Assembly (NCBI GenBank): GCA_964405335.1
Contig: CAYONP010000012.1
Span: 1-64,000, forward strand
Length of the DNA stretch: 64,000 nucleotides
Reading direction: 5' to 3'
From: CAYONP01 sp964405335
GTDB lineage: Bacteria; Armatimonadota; UBA10988
Shown here: in pieces, positions 7,814 through 17,273 of the stretch
How the letters are laid out: the number at the start of each line of letters is the position of its first letter
How positions within the stretch are numbered: position 1 is the first letter of the stretch
Program-made: the position numbers and the translations under genes
Notes under the pieces: generated by a model
What the model saw: the letters and a program-made list of their open reading frames with translations, nothing else
The model's database searches: none
Told to the model about the DNA's origin: nothing

Positions 7814-8887
7814 ATGACCAGCCGCGAGCGGGTGCTCTGCGCCCTGGCGCACGAAGAGCCGGATCGGGTGCCGATCAACTACCTGGCCAACCCGGAGATC
7901 ACGACCGGGTTGTGGCAACACTACGGCCTGGCCGCGGGCGACACGGAGGGGTTGTACCAGCGGCTTGGGGTCGACTTTCGGTGCATCGGGCCGAGGTACA
8001 TCGGCCCGCCGATGCCCGATCTGGGTCCCGACCGCGTGCAGGGCCTGTGGGGCACGCGGATGCGGCGCATCGGGCATGGGACGGGCGCCTACTGGGATTA
8101 CTGCGAGTGGCTGCTGCGCGACGCCGAGACGGTCGACGAGGTCGATTCGTTCGAGTGGCATCTCGACCCGGACCAGTTCGACTACAGCGTGATTCCGGCG
8201 CAGTGCGCGACGTATGAGGGCTATTGCCTGGTGGTGGGCAATCCCGGCGTGCCCGATCTGCTTAACGGCAGCGGGATGGTCATGCACCCAGAGCGGATCC
8301 TGACCGGCCTGGCGCTGGAGGATCCGTGCGTCATGCGGTTGTTCGACATCCGGACGGAGTTTCACCTCGAGCACCTGCGGCGGACGATTGAGGCGGCCGA
8401 GGGCAAGGTCGACCTGGCCTGGATGGGCGAGGATCTGGGCAGTCAGCGCGGCCCGCTGATCTCGCACGCGACGTTCGAGAAGCACATCCGGCCGCGTCAC
8501 CAGCGGGTGATCGATCTGCTCAAGGAGTACGACCTGCCGGTCATGCTGCACTCGTGCGGCTCGACCTATCGCCTGATGCCCAAGCTGATGGAGATGGGCA
8601 TCGACTGCATGGACACGCTGCAGCCCGAGGCGGCGGACATGGAGCCGGAGCGGCTGAAGGCCGAGTTCGGCGACCGGCTGGCGTTTCACGGCATGATCTC
8701 GACCGGCGGGGCGGTGGCCTATGGCACGGTGGCCGACACGGTGGCCGAGGTGACCGAGCGGCTGCGGGTGATGATGCCCGGCGGCGGCTACTGCCTGGCG
8801 CCGACCCACGCGCTGCAGAGCAACTCGCCGATTGAGAACGTGGTGGCGATGTACGAGACAGCGCGGGAGGTGGGGCGGTACCGGTAG
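7814..8887 (+). CDS. Uroporphyrinogen decarboxylase-like (MtaA-type) protein
   Basis: This 357-residue protein starts MTSRERVLCALAHEEPDRVP, the standard opening of the URO-D superfamily outside haem synthesis. It contains VMLHSCGSTYRLMPKLMEMG around residue 240, where the His-x-Cys-Gly corresponds to the zinc site of corrinoid:coenzyme M methyltransferases. No haem genes are near, so a corrinoid- or methyl-transfer role is more likely than porphyrin decarboxylation; this is inferred. A tandem ATG exists at 7811; 7814 has better spacing from AGGGG and matches homologues. A second, diverged member of the superfamily lies at 23171-24190. Confidence 0.75.
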   Translation: MTSRERVLCALAHEEPDRVPINYLANPEITTGLWQHYGLAAGDTEGLYQRLGVDFRCIGPRYIGPPMPDLGPDRVQGLWGTRMRRIGHGTGAYWDYCEWLLRDAETVDEVDSFEWHLDPDQFDYSVIPAQCATYEGYCLVVGNPGVPDLLNGSGMVMHPERILTGLALEDPCVMRLFDIRTEFHLEHLRRTIEAAEGKVDLAWMGEDLGSQRGPLISHATFEKHIRPRHQRVIDLLKEYDLPVMLHSCGSTYRLMPKLMEMGIDCMDTLQPEAADMEPERLKAEFGDRLAFHGMISTGGAVAYGTVADTVAEVTERLRVMMPGGGYCLAPTHALQSNSPIENVVAMYETAREVGRYR

Positions 8888-9011
8888 CGCGGCGAGTCGC
8901 TCGCGGGCCCAGCGTCACTCTTGCCCGCACCGGGCCCGCGGCGGCCCCGGCGCGGCCAAGCGCGATTCACGGAGGCGAAACCCCCGCCGCCACGCGCCTG
9001 TAGACCCGCTC

Positions 9012-11753
9012 ATGCGCGCGCTCTGGCTGCTCCTGCTCTGCTCTCTGCCGGTCGTCGCTGGGCCGCCGTCCATCGCGGTCGCCGGCGGCTTCCGCATGGG
9101 TTACTCGGGCATCCTCAAGCGGGCCGGCATCGCGTTCGACTTCCTCTCACCAACCGAGCAGTGCGACCTGGCGGTGTTGCAGCGGTACGAGCTGGTCCTC
9201 TGCGGCGGCGCCTGGTTCGAGCAGGCGAAGGCCGACTGGTCGGCCGATGCGAAGCGGGCGCTCGACCGCTACGTGCTCGGCGGCGGGCGGCTGCTGTGCG
9301 AGTACTCGGCCGAGCTGCCCGACGCGCTGGGCGAGGTGCGCGACGAGCCGTTCGGCTGGCGCGACTTGACCGAGGAGAGCGGTCAGTCGTTCGCCCTGAC
9401 GCCGGGCGCGCATCCGCTCAAGCAGCGGCTGGGGCCGGGCCGGCGGTGGGATTATGGTTCGCTGCTGCGTCGCTTCCGCGGCGATGTGCCGGCCGAGCAG
9501 GTGATCGCCCGTTTTGTCGAGGGCCGCGCGGCGGGCGAGCCGGCGATCATCGCCAAGCGCTACGGCGAGGGCGAGCTGGTCTACATCGCGGGGATCATCA
9601 GCTACATTCAGGGCAACTGGCACCCGCTCTATGACGACCTGGTGCTGGGCATCGTCGGCTATTTGACCGACGGTCGCGCGCGGCCGCGCTGGGCGGCGGC
9701 CGGTCCTGAGCCCGAGCCGTGGCCGCTGGCGCCGGTCTACCGCGAGGCGGGCCTGCTGCCCGACGGCTACGAGCCGCTAGGCGAGGCCGGGCCGGACGGG
9801 TACGCGGTGGCGATCGCGACGCCGCGGGCGCTGCGCCTGGCGCTCGACGCAACGGCGGCGGGGCATCTGGCGGTGTCGGTCGAGCCGGCGCGGGTGGTGG
9901 TTGCGCGCGGCGAGGCGGTGCTGCTGGACAGGGCGATCGTTCCTGAAACAGAGTTGATCGTGTTGCGCACGCCGGGCGAGCTGGCCTTGGTCAGCGCGGG
10001 TCGGTGCGTCGGGCGCGTTGGGTTGGAGAGTGCGCCGGGCGGCTCGTGCGGGCAGAAGGGCGGTGCGGTGCTGTTCCAGGCACTCGAGCCGCTATACGTC
10101 AACGACGACTTCACCCGTGGCGGGCCGCTCGGTGCGCCATGGCGGCGAGTTTCGGGCCGATGGAGCCTGACCGGGGCGGGTGAGCCGTACCGGCGGGTGC
10201 CCGAGTTCGGGCTGCGCGGCCGGCGCGGGTCGGTCGAGCTGGGCGACTGGTTCTGGACCGAGTACCGCGCCGAGCTGGCGGTGCGGCCGCTGGGCTGCCG
10301 CGAGCTCCGGCTCCGCGTCGCGGTCAACCGCGAGCACTGGGGCGAACTCCGCATCGGCGTCGGCCGCGGTGGCTCGCGGCTCGTGCGGGTGGCCGGGCAG
10401 CGCGAGACGGAGTTGGGCGCCTCGGGCGCCTCACTGATCGATCAGCAGTGGCAGAAGCTGGCACTGACGATGAGTGCGGGCCGCCTGCGGGCCGAGGTCG
10501 ACGGCGAAGTGGTCCTCGACGCCGCGGTGCCCGAGCTGGCCGCCGGGCCGCTCGGCCTGGCCGTCCTCGGTGGCGAGGCGATGTTCGACGACCTGGCCGT
10601 CCGCGCGCCGGGCGACGTGCCGCCGGCAGCGGTGCATCCGGCCGACTATGACAAGGGCCCCGACGGGCTGCTCGACCACGACACCTGGAGCCACCCGGCG
10701 ATGGCCTGGCGGCCCGACGGCGAGGTGCTGTGGCACACCGGCCGATTTGCCGGCGACCTCGATCTGCGACTGCCCATCGCCCGCGCCGGCGGCCCCGCGC
10801 GGCTGACCGTGCACTGCGGCGAGTCGCGCGCGCCGGCGCCGGTGCTGACCCTGAGCGACGACGAGCTGGTCGACGGCGAGACGCTCTACCTGCGCTTCCG
10901 CGGTGAGGGGCTCGAGGCGCGGCTGGGCGATGGCACGTGGTCGCTCGACGGCCTGCCGACCTCGCGCTGCATCGGGCTGGAGTGGACCGGGCTCAGCCTG
11001 GCGGCCGGTTCGGTGGTGGTCGCGGCCGGGGACGTGTTTGAGCAGGTGTTCCATCGCGCGGCGGATGCGTTCTGGGAGGCCGAGGGTCGCTGGCAGGTCG
11101 GCGCGCGCTGGCCCTGCATGCCCGAGTGGGCGTGGCTCACCGGCGAGGGCACGCCGCGCGCGGTCTGGTGGCACAAGCACCGGCTGCTGGGCGACGGGGT
11201 GGTTCAGGCTTATCTCGGGGTGCGCATGAAAGACGCCTTCGGCCGCGAGCAGAGCGAGCCGTTCGAGCGCCTCCGCCTGACCCTCTGCGGCGACGGCGAC
11301 GACCCGCGTAGCGGCTACCTGCTCGAGCTGGGCAGCGCGGTGGACGGCTTTTCTCGGCTCTACCGCCGCGACCGGGTAGTCGCCACCGCGGTGGCGGGAC
11401 TGCCGGATGCCAAGGAGGTGCACAACTTCTGGGGCGACCTGCGGGTCGAGCGGCACCGCGACACGATCACCGCCTGGTTCATGGGCCGGCTGCTGCTGGA
11501 GTATCAGGATCCCGATCCGCTGCCCGACGGCCAGCTTGCGGTCTGGACCGAGGAGAACACGCTGGCGATGCCCTACCTGGCGGTCTACGGCCGGCTCGAG
11601 TCGGCGCGTCAGCCGCTGGCGCTGGCGCGGGTCAAGGCGCGCTGGGAACAGGCGCAGTGGGAGCAGGTCCGGGTCGGCTTCGGCGCTTGGGGCCTGTCGG
11701 GTGCGCTGCGCCGGCTGACCGGCATCGCCGGGCCGGAAACTCCGCCGCGGTAG
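9012..11753 (+). CDS. Secreted protein with ThuA-like N-terminal and lectin-like C-terminal domains
   Basis: The 913-residue protein begins with a clear signal peptide, MRALWLLLLCSLPVVAG, cleaved near residue 18. Residues 20-220 (IAVAGGFRMGYSGILKRAGI, then LCGGAWFEQ and YVLGGGRLLCEY) resemble the ThuA/class I amidotransferase-like fold used by secreted trehalose-utilisation-like proteins, without an evident catalytic Cys. From about residue 360 come several repeats built on DDFTRGG, WxVxxGRW and LEYQDPDPLPDGQLAVWTEEN. These are typical of LamG/DUF1080-like jelly-roll modules, which suggests binding or breaking of carbohydrate outside the cell. The stop codon abuts, in the shared six bases TAGCTA, the stop of the convergent sugar transferase. 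No specific function can be assigned. Confidence 0.6.
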   Translation: MRALWLLLLCSLPVVAGPPSIAVAGGFRMGYSGILKRAGIAFDFLSPTEQCDLAVLQRYELVLCGGAWFEQAKADWSADAKRALDRYVLGGGRLLCEYSAELPDALGEVRDEPFGWRDLTEESGQSFALTPGAHPLKQRLGPGRRWDYGSLLRRFRGDVPAEQVIARFVEGRAAGEPAIIAKRYGEGELVYIAGIISYIQGNWHPLYDDLVLGIVGYLTDGRARPRWAAAGPEPEPWPLAPVYREAGLLPDGYEPLGEAGPDGYAVAIATPRALRLALDATAAGHLAVSVEPARVVVARGEAVLLDRAIVPETELIVLRTPGELALVSAGRCVGRVGLESAPGGSCGQKGGAVLFQALEPLYVNDDFTRGGPLGAPWRRVSGRWSLTGAGEPYRRVPEFGLRGRRGSVELGDWFWTEYRAELAVRPLGCRELRLRVAVNREHWGELRIGVGRGGSRLVRVAGQRETELGASGASLIDQQWQKLALTMSAGRLRAEVDGEVVLDAAVPELAAGPLGLAVLGGEAMFDDLAVRAPGDVPPAAVHPADYDKGPDGLLDHDTWSHPAMAWRPDGEVLWHTGRFAGDLDLRLPIARAGGPARLTVHCGESRAPAPVLTLSDDELVDGETLYLRFRGEGLEARLGDGTWSLDGLPTSRCIGLEWTGLSLAAGSVVVAAGDVFEQVFHRAADAFWEAEGRWQVGARWPCMPEWAWLTGEGTPRAVWWHKHRLLGDGVVQAYLGVRMKDAFGREQSEPFERLRLTLCGDGDDPRSGYLLELGSAVDGFSRLYRRDRVVATAVAGLPDAKEVHNFWGDLRVERHRDTITAWFMGRLLLEYQDPDPLPDGQLAVWTEENTLAMPYLAVYGRLESARQPLALARVKARWEQAQWEQVRVGFGAWGLSGALRRLTGIAGPETPPR

Positions 11754-12491
11754 CTACCGCGCCCCGCGCCCGCAGAACATCACCGCGACGGTGAGCCAGC
11801 AGATGTAGAGGTCGAGGAAGACGCTGCGGTAGCGGATGTAGTCGAGGTCGAACTGGACCTTGCGCCGCACGTCGTCGATGCAGCGGTCATAGCCCTGCTT
11901 GACCTGCGCCAGGCCGGTGATGCCGGGCGTGACCCAGTGCCGCTCGCCATAGTCCTCGACCAGCTCGACAAATTGAGTGACGAACTCGGGCCGCTCGGGC
12001 CGTGGGCCGATGAAGGTCATCTCGCCCAGTAGCACGTTCCACAACTGGGGCAGCTCATCGAGCCGAGTGCGGCGCAGGAAGCGGCCGACGCGGGTGACCC
12101 GCGGGTCGTTCTCGCAGGCCCACACCGCGCCGGTGCGCTGCTCGGCGTCGATGTACATCGAGCGGAACTTGATCATGTGGAACGGCCGACCGTGCAGGTT
12201 CTCGCGGCGGAGATTGAGCCGGATCACGTTCTCATGCAGCTCGAGCGGCTTCTGCTCGCGCCGGCGGTTACGCCCGACGCGGCGCTGGCGATAGAGCATC
12301 GGGCCCGGACTATCGAGCTTGACCGCCAGCGCAACGATCAGGAACAGCGGCGAGGTGAGCAGGATGGCCGCCACGCTGAGCGCCACATCGGCGCCGCGAC
12401 GGAGGTAATCGTAGAGGCGAAAGGTCGGCAGGCGCGTCACCGCGCAGGGATCGATCGGCCGGCCCTCGAGCAAGCGCTGGGCATGCTGCAT
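11754..12491 (-). CDS. Polyprenyl-phosphate sugar-1-phosphate transferase (bacterial sugar transferase family)
   Basis: This 245-residue enzyme belongs to the PssY/WcaJ C-terminal domain family (PF02397). One hydrophobic segment (ALSVAAILLTSPLFLIVALA) is followed by the family core: SPGPMLYRQRRVGRN, then MIKFRSM, RFLRRTRLDELPQLWNVL and FIGPRPERPEF. It starts lipid-linked oligosaccharide assembly by moving a sugar-phosphate to undecaprenyl phosphate in the inner membrane. The N-terminal five-helix region of long WcaJ forms is absent, as in the small monotopic transferases. The start at 12491 has GGGAG nine bases upstream; upstream residues in the longer frame are not conserved. It is probably needed for exopolysaccharide or capsule. 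Confidence 0.88.
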   Translation of the reverse strand: MQHAQRLLEGRPIDPCAVTRLPTFRLYDYLRRGADVALSVAAILLTSPLFLIVALAVKLDSPGPMLYRQRRVGRNRRREQKPLELHENVIRLNLRRENLHGRPFHMIKFRSMYIDAEQRTGAVWACENDPRVTRVGRFLRRTRLDELPQLWNVLLGEMTFIGPRPERPEFVTQFVELVEDYGERHWVTPGITGLAQVKQGYDRCIDDVRRKVQFDLDYIRYRSVFLDLYICWLTVAVMFCGRGAR

Positions 12492-12699
12492 CACACACGG
12501 CTCCCGGACATTCCCACCATCGTCACCCTGTGGCATGCAAGGCGCGTGCCACCGTCCAGGGAAGTTCGCCGCCACCCACGCGGCAGGGGCCAATCCTAGC
12601 CCCACCAAGTCAGTGATAACACACCACTCCAGCCGAGGTGTGAAGAGAATCTTGCGTCGGCCGCAAGACCCCCGTCGTCGGCCGCTCCACCACCGCGAC

Positions 12700-15600
12700 T
12701 CAGTATGCAGCACCGGCGCGGAGTGTCAAGCGCGCCCCGGGGTCAGGTCCCAGATTCAGGCTGTTCGTTACGATTTCGTGGTCGATGCGTAACGCATAGC
12801 GCGGAAGAGAGACCTGACCCCGGACGACCGGCGGTTCGGGACCGAACTGGTGGATCAGCGGCGCCGGCAGCGCCGGCCGGCCCAGCCAGGTCGATTCGGC
12901 GCGGGCCGCCGGCGGCGTGGCGTCGTCGACCCAGGTGCGCCAGACCGCCGCCGTGTCGCCGGCGCCGAGCCGCTCGTGCACCGCTGCCGCCAGCCAGGCG
13001 ACAGTGCGGTCGACCAGGCTGCCAGGCTCGAGCGCCAGCACTGTGCCGGGCAGTTGACCGAGTGCCACGGCGGCGGCCTCGCCGTCGGCCAGGTAGGCGG
13101 TCAGCGCGCCGGCCAGTGGGCGCAGTTCGAACGGCAGCGGTCGGCCGAGGGCGGCCAAGCGCTCGCGAGCGCGCGGCTGCGCGCCGGCGGTCGCGTCGGC
13201 AATCGCCAGCACCAGGCGCTCGGCGGGATCGTCGGTGGCGAGCGAGTCGAGCAGCCCGGCGGTCGCCGCGGGCTCGCCGCCCGACCAGAGCAGCTCGAGC
13301 TGGTCCGGCCAGCGCGTCGGCCGGGCCAGGGCGGTCAGGCGCAGGTGCTCGGCGGCCTCGGTGCCCAGGCCCTGTTGCGCCGCCGCGACGGCTGCGCGCA
13401 GGTGCAGGTCGGGGTCTCGCGGCAGCAGACCCAGCCCGCCGGCGAGCACGCCGGCCGCCTCGTCGGGCCGGCCCTGGGCGGTCAGCAGGCGGTGCAGCGC
13501 GGTGACCAGCAGCGGCTCGCCGGGCAGCCGCTCGACGGCGCCGCGCAGCACCGTCTCGGCCTGGGCGGCGTGGCCGCCCCAGAGCAGCGCCTCGGCGTGG
13601 CGGGCAAACAGTGCGGCGTGAGTCGGTTCGAGCGCCTCGAGGGCGACGAACTGCTGCCCCGCCTCGCCGCCATGGCCGAGCCGGGCCAGGCACTCGGCCA
13701 GGGCGGCGCCGTTGGCCGTCCGGCGCGCGCCGCGTTCGCGTGCGGCCTGGAACGCGGCGGCGGCATCGACAATGCGACCGCGGCCGAGCAGCCAGTCGCC
13801 ATATCGCCGCCGCGCGAGATCGCTGGCGGGGTCGATGGCGACGGCGCGCCGCAACGTCTGCTCGGCCGCCTCGATGTCGCCCTGGCGGGTCTGCATCGCC
13901 GCCAGCTCCCACCATCCGGCCAGCTCGGCCGAGTGGGACTCGAGCAGCTCGCGGTAGACCGCATCGGCGGCGACATACCGTCCGGCGCCGGCGAGCAGCG
14001 CGGCGTAGCGTTGAGCGTGATAGCCGTTGGTCGGCTCGCGGACCGACTGCCGGCGGTACCAGCGCTCGACCACGTGCCAGCGGCCGTCCAGCGCGGCGGC
14101 CTCGGCCTGCTCCCAGCCGAGCACCGCATCGTCGACGCCGGCCGCCGCGAGTTGGTCGTGCACGGCGGCAGCCTCGTCGCCGCGGCCGCGCTCGCGCAGG
14201 AAGCTCAGCAGCGCCTGCCAGGCCGCACGCGAAAAGCCGCCCCCGCGCGGCGGCGGCAGCGCCACGCCGGCCGCCTGGCGGTGCAGCGCCTCGGCCTCGT
14301 CGTCGCGGCCGCGTGAGGCGAGGAAGCGGGCGTAGCCGGTCAGCCGCGCCGGGTCGCCGGGCGCCAGATGCACCGCGCGCTGGTACTTCGCCTCGGCCCG
14401 GGCGTCGTCGCCGCGACGGTCGAGCTCGGCGGCATAGGCGGCGGCTGCCTCGGGCCAGTCGGGGGCGTGCTCGATGGCCTCCGCGAAGGCGCTCTGGGCG
14501 GCCTCGATACGGTGCAGCGCGGCCAGGGCCCGGGCCTGCTCGAACCGCGGCCCGGCCGCCGCGGGCGCCAGCTCGACGGCGGCCGCGAAGTGCGCCTCGG
14601 CCTCGGCGGTCCGGCCGCGGCCCAGGTCATACCAGCCGCGGTTGACCGCCACGTAGGGGTCGTTCGGCGCCAGCTCGGCGGCGCGTTCGAACAGCGCCTG
14701 GGCCTCGGCGTGGCGGTTGTCGTTGGCCAGGTCATAAGCCAGTTGCAGCAGGCTCGACAGGTCGGGCTGCAGCGCGCCGGCGGCCAGCGCCTGGGCGACC
14801 GCCTCGTCGTGCCGCTCGCGGCCGAGCAGAAACTCCGCATAGGTCAGGTGCACCGTGGCGTCGTCTGCTCGCTCGGTCGCCGTGCGATAGGCGTTCTCGG
14901 CCCGCTCGAACGCGCCCTGGCGGTCGAGCACCGCGGCATACTTGAGCCACAGCCGAGCGTCGCCGGGCCGCTGGTCGATCAGGTTGCGGTACTCGACCTC
15001 GGCCTCGTCGACGCGGCCGTGCCGGGTGAGATAGTCGGCCAGCAGCTCGCGATAGCCCCGCTCGTCGGGCTCCAGCGCCAGCGCCGCGCGCCAGGCGGCG
15101 ACAGCCGGCTCGGCGTGCCCGCGGGCGGCCAGCAGCTCGGCGTAGTTGCGGTGCGCGCCGGCCACGTACCAGGCATCAAACCGCGCGGTCCAGTCGCCGA
15201 TCAGGCGGCGGTACTCGGCGTCGGCATCGGCCAGCCGCTCGCGGTGCACCAAGAACCTCAGGTAACCGATGCGCACCTCGTGATCGTCGGGGCTGGCGGC
15301 CACCGCGCGGCGGAAGCTGGCTTCGGCCGCGGCGAATCGGCCGAGCCGGTTGGCGAACCGCGCCTGGCGCAGGTGCAGCGAGCCGTCACGCGGGTTGCGC
15401 GCGGTCGCCTCGGCAAACGCCGCCTCGGCTTCGTCGAGCCGCTCCAGGTCGGCCAGCAGCTCGGCCAGCGCGATGCGCGGAGCCGGTTCGTCGGGCGCGG
15501 CGGCAATCGCCGCGCGGAGCCGCGCCTCGGCGGCCTCGTCGCGCCCCAGGCGGCGCAGCAGACCGGCATAGGCCACCTGCACCGCCGACGAGCGCTGGCC

Positions 15601-16431
15601 CGCGGCCAGCAGCGCCTCGAACTGCGCCGTCGCCGCGTCGGCCAGGCCGTGTGCTTCGAGTTCGGCCGCCAGTCCGCTGCGCACCGCCACCGCGTCGAGG
15701 CCGCGGGCAACGCCCTCGCTGACCAGCGTCTCGGCGCCGGTTGCGTCGCCGGCGCGGAGCTTCAGCGCGGCATAGGCGATGTACAGCCGCGCATCGGGCA
15801 CGCCCTGGTGGACCGCCTTCTCGAGGATCTCGGCCGCCTCGGTCTCACGGTCGAGTTCGAGCAGCGCGATCGCCAGCAGCGGATAGGGCTCGAGCCGATG
15901 CGGCGCCACGCGGATCGCGGCGCGGAGCGGCTCGACCGCGCCGCGATGGTCGTTCAGCTCGCTCCGCGCGCGGCCCAGCGCATAGCCGCCGAGCCACAGC
16001 GTCGGGTCCAGCTCGAACGCTTGCCGCGCTGCGCCCTCGGCCTCGGGGATGCGGTGGACGACCAGCAGCAGCTCGGCCAGCTTGGCGTGCGCCAGGGCCA
16101 GCTCGGGCTGCACCTCGGTGGCCTGGAGGTAGCAGCGCAGCGCCTCTTCATAGTCGGGTGCGCGCTCCTGCTCGCGCCGGGCGCGGTGGCAGTCGCCCTT
16201 GAGGATCCAGGCGAGCGCCCGCTCGGGCGCCAGGTCGAGCGCCCGTTCGGCGCTCTCGAAGGCCTCGGCCAGCTTGCCCGCTGCCAACTGGTCGGCCACG
16301 CGCCGGGCGAGGATGTCGAGCCGCTCGTCGAGCGATTGCGCGGCGGCGGCGCCAAGTAGCAGCAGGGCCGCGGCGATGGCCATCCGGTACGATGCCGACC
16401 GGACGCCGGCGCTCCCGGCAGGGCGGCTCAC
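12700..16431 (-). CDS. Giant exported TPR-repeat protein
   Basis: The 1243-residue protein has an Arg-containing start and a hydrophobic stretch (MAIAAALLLLGAAAAQ, residues 17-32) that looks like a signal peptide. Nearly all the rest is tetratricopeptide repeats of about 34 residues with the usual Ala/Leu/Tyr/Pro pattern, such as LAHAKLAELLLVVHRIPEAE. I estimate well over twenty repeats up to about residue 1000. The GTG start at 16431 overlaps the upstream stop as GTGA and has GAGGTGA seven bases before it, which favours this start over the inner ATG. The last ~40 residues are encoded by a mobile-element relic (12737-12823), so the original C-terminus was probably different. Likely role: scaffold for a periplasmic or envelope complex, perhaps polysaccharide-related. 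Confidence 0.85.
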   Translation of the reverse strand: MSRPAGSAGVRSASYRMAIAAALLLLGAAAAQSLDERLDILARRVADQLAAGKLAEAFESAERALDLAPERALAWILKGDCHRARREQERAPDYEEALRCYLQATEVQPELALAHAKLAELLLVVHRIPEAEGAARQAFELDPTLWLGGYALGRARSELNDHRGAVEPLRAAIRVAPHRLEPYPLLAIALLELDRETEAAEILEKAVHQGVPDARLYIAYAALKLRAGDATGAETLVSEGVARGLDAVAVRSGLAAELEAHGLADAATAQFEALLAAGQRSSAVQVAYAGLLRRLGRDEAAEARLRAAIAAAPDEPAPRIALAELLADLERLDEAEAAFAEATARNPRDGSLHLRQARFANRLGRFAAAEASFRRAVAASPDDHEVRIGYLRFLVHRERLADADAEYRRLIGDWTARFDAWYVAGAHRNYAELLAARGHAEPAVAAWRAALALEPDERGYRELLADYLTRHGRVDEAEVEYRNLIDQRPGDARLWLKYAAVLDRQGAFERAENAYRTATERADDATVHLTYAEFLLGRERHDEAVAQALAAGALQPDLSSLLQLAYDLANDNRHAEAQALFERAAELAPNDPYVAVNRGWYDLGRGRTAEAEAHFAAAVELAPAAAGPRFEQARALAALHRIEAAQSAFAEAIEHAPDWPEAAAAYAAELDRRGDDARAEAKYQRAVHLAPGDPARLTGYARFLASRGRDDEAEALHRQAAGVALPPPRGGGFSRAAWQALLSFLRERGRGDEAAAVHDQLAAAGVDDAVLGWEQAEAAALDGRWHVVERWYRRQSVREPTNGYHAQRYAALLAGAGRYVAADAVYRELLESHSAELAGWWELAAMQTRQGDIEAAEQTLRRAVAIDPASDLARRRYGDWLLGRGRIVDAAAAFQAARERGARRTANGAALAECLARLGHGGEAGQQFVALEALEPTHAALFARHAEALLWGGHAAQAETVLRGAVERLPGEPLLVTALHRLLTAQGRPDEAAGVLAGGLGLLPRDPDLHLRAAVAAAQQGLGTEAAEHLRLTALARPTRWPDQLELLWSGGEPAATAGLLDSLATDDPAERLVLAIADATAGAQPRARERLAALGRPLPFELRPLAGALTAYLADGEAAAVALGQLPGTVLALEPGSLVDRTVAWLAAAVHERLGAGDTAAVWRTWVDDATPPAARAESTWLGRPALPAPLIHQFGPEPPVVRGQVSLPRYALRIDHEIVTNSLNLGPDPGARLTLRAGAAY
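12737..12823. mobile_element. 87-bp MITE-like element with CCGGGGTCAGGTC ends
   Basis: The element opens CCGGGGTCAGGTC and closes with its exact complement GACCTGACCCCGG, a 13-bp terminal inverted repeat. The interior also holds the short palindrome TGCGTAACGCA. It has no coding capacity of its own. Related half-sites (CACCTGACCCC, GGGGTCTGACCCC, GGGGTCAGGCACC) occur at 42616-42856 and 58191-58201. It lies inside the 3' end of the TPR gene and supplies its final codons. Confidence 0.75.
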
Positions 16432-17189
16432 CGCTGGGTCACCTCGACCCCCATCTCATCGATCCGCACCTCGACGCTGTGGCGGAAGCGGCTCCGGTCG
16501 CGGCACAGCGCGAAGTAGCACGAGGCGCTGCGGGCGAACCAGTCGGGCACCGTGTCGTGGGCGACAATCAGCGCGCCGGGGGCCAGATAAGGCTCGGCCG
16601 CCTCGAGCAGCGTGGTGTAGATCTTCTTACCGCGCCGCCGCTCGTCGGGGTGGTCGTTCGGCCCGTTGGCGTCGAGGTAGAGATAGTCGATCGGCCCGAG
16701 CGAGGCGACCGTCTCGTGGCCGTCCTGGCAGCGGATGTCGCACGGCGCGCCGATGGCCGCCAGGTTGCGGCGCGCCAGGTCGACATGGTCGGGCACCACT
16801 TCGCAGCCGACCACCGTGGCGCCGTCATAGACCGCGCCCGGCCCGGTCGCCGCGCCGACGTTCCAGATCAGCGTGTTGCCGGCGAAGATGCCGCAGCAGC
16901 AGAGGCAGCGCGGCTGGAGAATCGCCGGCAGGGCATAGAGCAGGCGCTCCATGACCGGCGTGATCGAGGTCCAGGGCACCTCGAACTGCGCCTTGACCGC
17001 CGCGCGCAGGCGCTCGAACGCCGCGCCGTCGTAGTCGGTGTGCGGGAGGATCCCGCGCGCCTGCAGTTCGTCGAGGGCCTCGGCCACGCGGCCGGCCTCG
17101 TCGTCGCCGTCGACCCGGCTACGGCCGCCGGTGTCGGTCAGGTAGTAGGTGGTTTCCCAGGCGGGCCGGGTGATCTGGTCGACGTTCAT
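16428..17189 (-). CDS. Class I SAM-dependent methyltransferase (O-methyltransferase-like)
   Basis: The 253-residue product has a helical N-terminus. A Rossmann-like core contains IWNVGAATGPGAVYDGATVVGCEVVPDHVDLARRNL (AdoMet loop and acidic end of strand 2, quoted here as residue types only in part), then DIRCQDGHETV and IDYLYLDANGPNDHP. The layout is that of YrrM/caffeoyl-CoA-type O-methyltransferases, with a YLYLDA strand bearing the metal-binding Asp. The acceptor is unknown. The ATG at 17189 matches the start of conserved sequence. The stop overlaps the GTG of the giant TPR gene by four bases, so the two are co-expressed and may act on the same envelope process. It diverges from the dCMP deaminase gene across 84 bp. 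Confidence 0.65.
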   Translation of the reverse strand: MNVDQITRPAWETTYYLTDTGGRSRVDGDDEAGRVAEALDELQARGILPHTDYDGAAFERLRAAVKAQFEVPWTSITPVMERLLYALPAILQPRCLCCCGIFAGNTLIWNVGAATGPGAVYDGATVVGCEVVPDHVDLARRNLAAIGAPCDIRCQDGHETVASLGPIDYLYLDANGPNDHPDERRRGKKIYTTLLEAAEPYLAPGALIVAHDTVPDWFARSASCYFALCRDRSRFRHSVEVRIDEMGVEVTQR

Positions 17190-17273
17190 GCCGCGCGCTG
17201 TTCGCGGCGCCGGCCCGGCAACCTCCGGAGGGATGACCGGCCGTTCGTGGAATCGCCGGCCGGAGACCTGGGC

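Noticed and set aside
6965..8809. Long minus-strand frame across the methyltransferase and UROD-like genes
   Set aside because: It spans two real genes in other frames and has low-complexity Ser/Thr/Ala composition.
7814..8887. Haem-pathway HemE
   Set aside because: The His-x-Cys-Gly site and lack of haem genes fit MtaA-type methyltransferases better.
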